Assembly (NCBI GenBank): GCA_905236275.1
Contig: CAJOPI010000195.1
Location: 1-14,127 of the forward strand
Direction of reading: 5' to 3'
DNA length: 14,127 bases
Origin: an uncultured Lachnospiraceae bacterium
Lineage (GTDB): Bacteria > Bacillota > Clostridia > Lachnospirales > Lachnospiraceae
Part shown: piece by piece, positions 13,444 to 14,127 of the stretch
Layout of the letters: each line of letters begins with the position of its first letter
Numbering within the stretch: the stretch's first letter is position 1
The notes under the pieces: generated by a model
The model's database searches: none
Told to the model about the DNA's origin: nothing
The model's input: the letters and a program-made list of their open reading frames with translations, nothing else
Made by a program: the position numbers and the translations under genes

Positions 13444-14127
13444 ATGGCCACAAGACACAGAAGAAGAAAAAAGAAAAAGAACATGAAGATGCTTATCGCA
13501 ATCGAAGCTGCGGTAATCATTGTATTAATAATAGCTGCTGTAGTTGTTTTCAAGCTTGACCTTGCGGATACGGGAAATAAAAAGAGTGTTATTGAAGCTA
13601 CGGTAAATGATGAGGTTCAGGAACAGATACAGGGCGGAGAAGATGAATGGAAGATGTCCGGTTATACAAATATAGCACTTTTCGGTGTTGACTCACGTGA
13701 TGGAAACCTCGACAGGGGTGCGAGAACCGATACGATCATAATCGCGTCGCTTAACGAGTCAACAGGCGATATAAAGATGTGCTCTGTTTTCAGGGATACA
13801 TATCTTAACATTGGAAATGATACCTATAACAAGGCAAATTCGGCTTATTCACATGGAGGACCGGATCAGGCGGTTCAAATGTTGAATACGAATCTGGATC
13901 TGAATATAGACCAGTATATCACCGTAGATTTCTCTGCTCTGATAGATGTTATTGATTCGCTTGGCGGTGTAGACATTGAAGTTACAGATGAGGAAATCAG
14001 TTTCTTAAATGACTACCAGATTGGAACTGCAGAGGCTTCGGGCATAGCAGAGAAAGATATTATAAACGTTACAAAGTCAGGTCTTCAGACCTTGAACGGT
14101 CTTCAGGCAACCTCTTACTGCCGTATA
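13444..14127 (+). CDS. LytR-CpsA-Psr (LCP) family cell-wall glycopolymer ligase, 5' part
   Basis: Transfers undecaprenyl-linked glycopolymers such as wall teichoic acid or capsule onto peptidoglycan, acting outside the membrane. The 228 codons visible contain a basic N-terminus (RHRRRKKKK, 4-12), one membrane anchor (about 16-37) and the start of the LCP domain. Diagnostic pieces are NIALFGVDSRD (76-86), RGARTDTIII (91-100) with the conserved Arg and Asp residues, SVFRDTY (114-120) with its Arg-Asp pair, YNKANSAYSHGG (128-139), VDFSALIDVIDSLGGVDIEV (161-180) and a closing SYCRI (224-228), where the family's next conserved Arg lies. The frame is open at the window end, so perhaps 100-250 residues are missing. 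ATG 13444 is chosen because it precedes the basic segment and anchor directly; AAAGG lies 11 bases upstream. It has its own promoter and no overlap with the preceding gene. Confidence 0.93.
   Translation, partial: MATRHRRRKKKKNMKMLIAIEAAVIIVLIIAAVVVFKLDLADTGNKKSVIEATVNDEVQEQIQGGEDEWKMSGYTNIALFGVDSRDGNLDRGARTDTIIIASLNESTGDIKMCSVFRDTYLNIGNDTYNKANSAYSHGGPDQAVQMLNTNLDLNIDQYITVDFSALIDVIDSLGGVDIEVTDEEISFLNDYQIGTAEASGIAEKDIINVTKSGLQTLNGLQATSYCRI

Noticed and set aside
1..14127. CRISPR array, tRNA or rRNA genes, transposase or integrase genes
   Set aside because: I looked for regularly spaced repeats, cloverleaf-like stems and recombinase motifs by eye and saw none. Apart from the partial 5' tail and the LCP gene, every long + strand frame is a GT, mutase, membrane or esterase gene.

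Overview
The window is part of a surface-polysaccharide (capsule or cell-wall glycopolymer) biosynthesis cluster. All genes lie on the + strand. An LCP (LytR-CpsA-Psr) wall-attachment protein, purine-rich Shine-Dalgarno sites, moderate GC, and frequent AGG, ATA and TCG codons all point to a Gram-positive Clostridia-type host. Lachnospiraceae (for example Butyrivibrio/Roseburia relatives) is my best guess, but it is an inference from style rather than from a marker gene.

Layout: (1) 1-82, probable 3' tail of an upstream gene. (2) 69-3998, two large multidomain family-2 glycosyltransferases (GT2). (3) 4003-5827, a promoter with an extended -10 driving a phosphoglucomutase/phosphomannomutase-type sugar mutase. 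(4) 5845-8407, a GT87-like polytopic membrane protein, a Dpm1-type polyprenyl-phosphate sugar synthase and a GtrA-type membrane protein; the first is separated from the other two by a 176-base gap holding a long imperfect hairpin. (5) 8408-9466, a membrane-anchored SGNH/sialate-O-acetylesterase-like esterase. (6) 9477-11822, two more GT2 enzymes. (7) 11819-13222, the initiating polyprenyl-phosphate sugar-phosphotransferase. (8) 13223-13443, a long terminator-like hairpin followed by a strong sigma-A-type promoter. (9) 13444-end, the 5' part of an LCP gene cut by the window edge.

Proposed joint function (inference): the mutase supplies hexose-1-phosphate for nucleotide sugars. The phosphotransferase at 11819 puts the first sugar-phosphate on undecaprenyl phosphate, and the cytoplasmic GT2 domains extend the chain. 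The 7185 and 7901 products make and flip a lipid-linked single sugar, which the GT87-like protein could add outside the membrane as a side branch. The esterase could trim acyl groups, and the LCP protein would attach the finished polymer to peptidoglycan. No polymerase, Wzx flippase or ABC exporter is complete in the window.

The most unusual signal is in the tandem GT2 proteins. The 2001 protein has two apparently intact GT2 domains. The 69 protein has an intact second domain behind a truncated first domain without DXD. The 9477 protein has an intact first domain followed by a shortened second domain without catalytic acids. This looks like one ancestral two-domain architecture that decayed in opposite halves in two paralogues.
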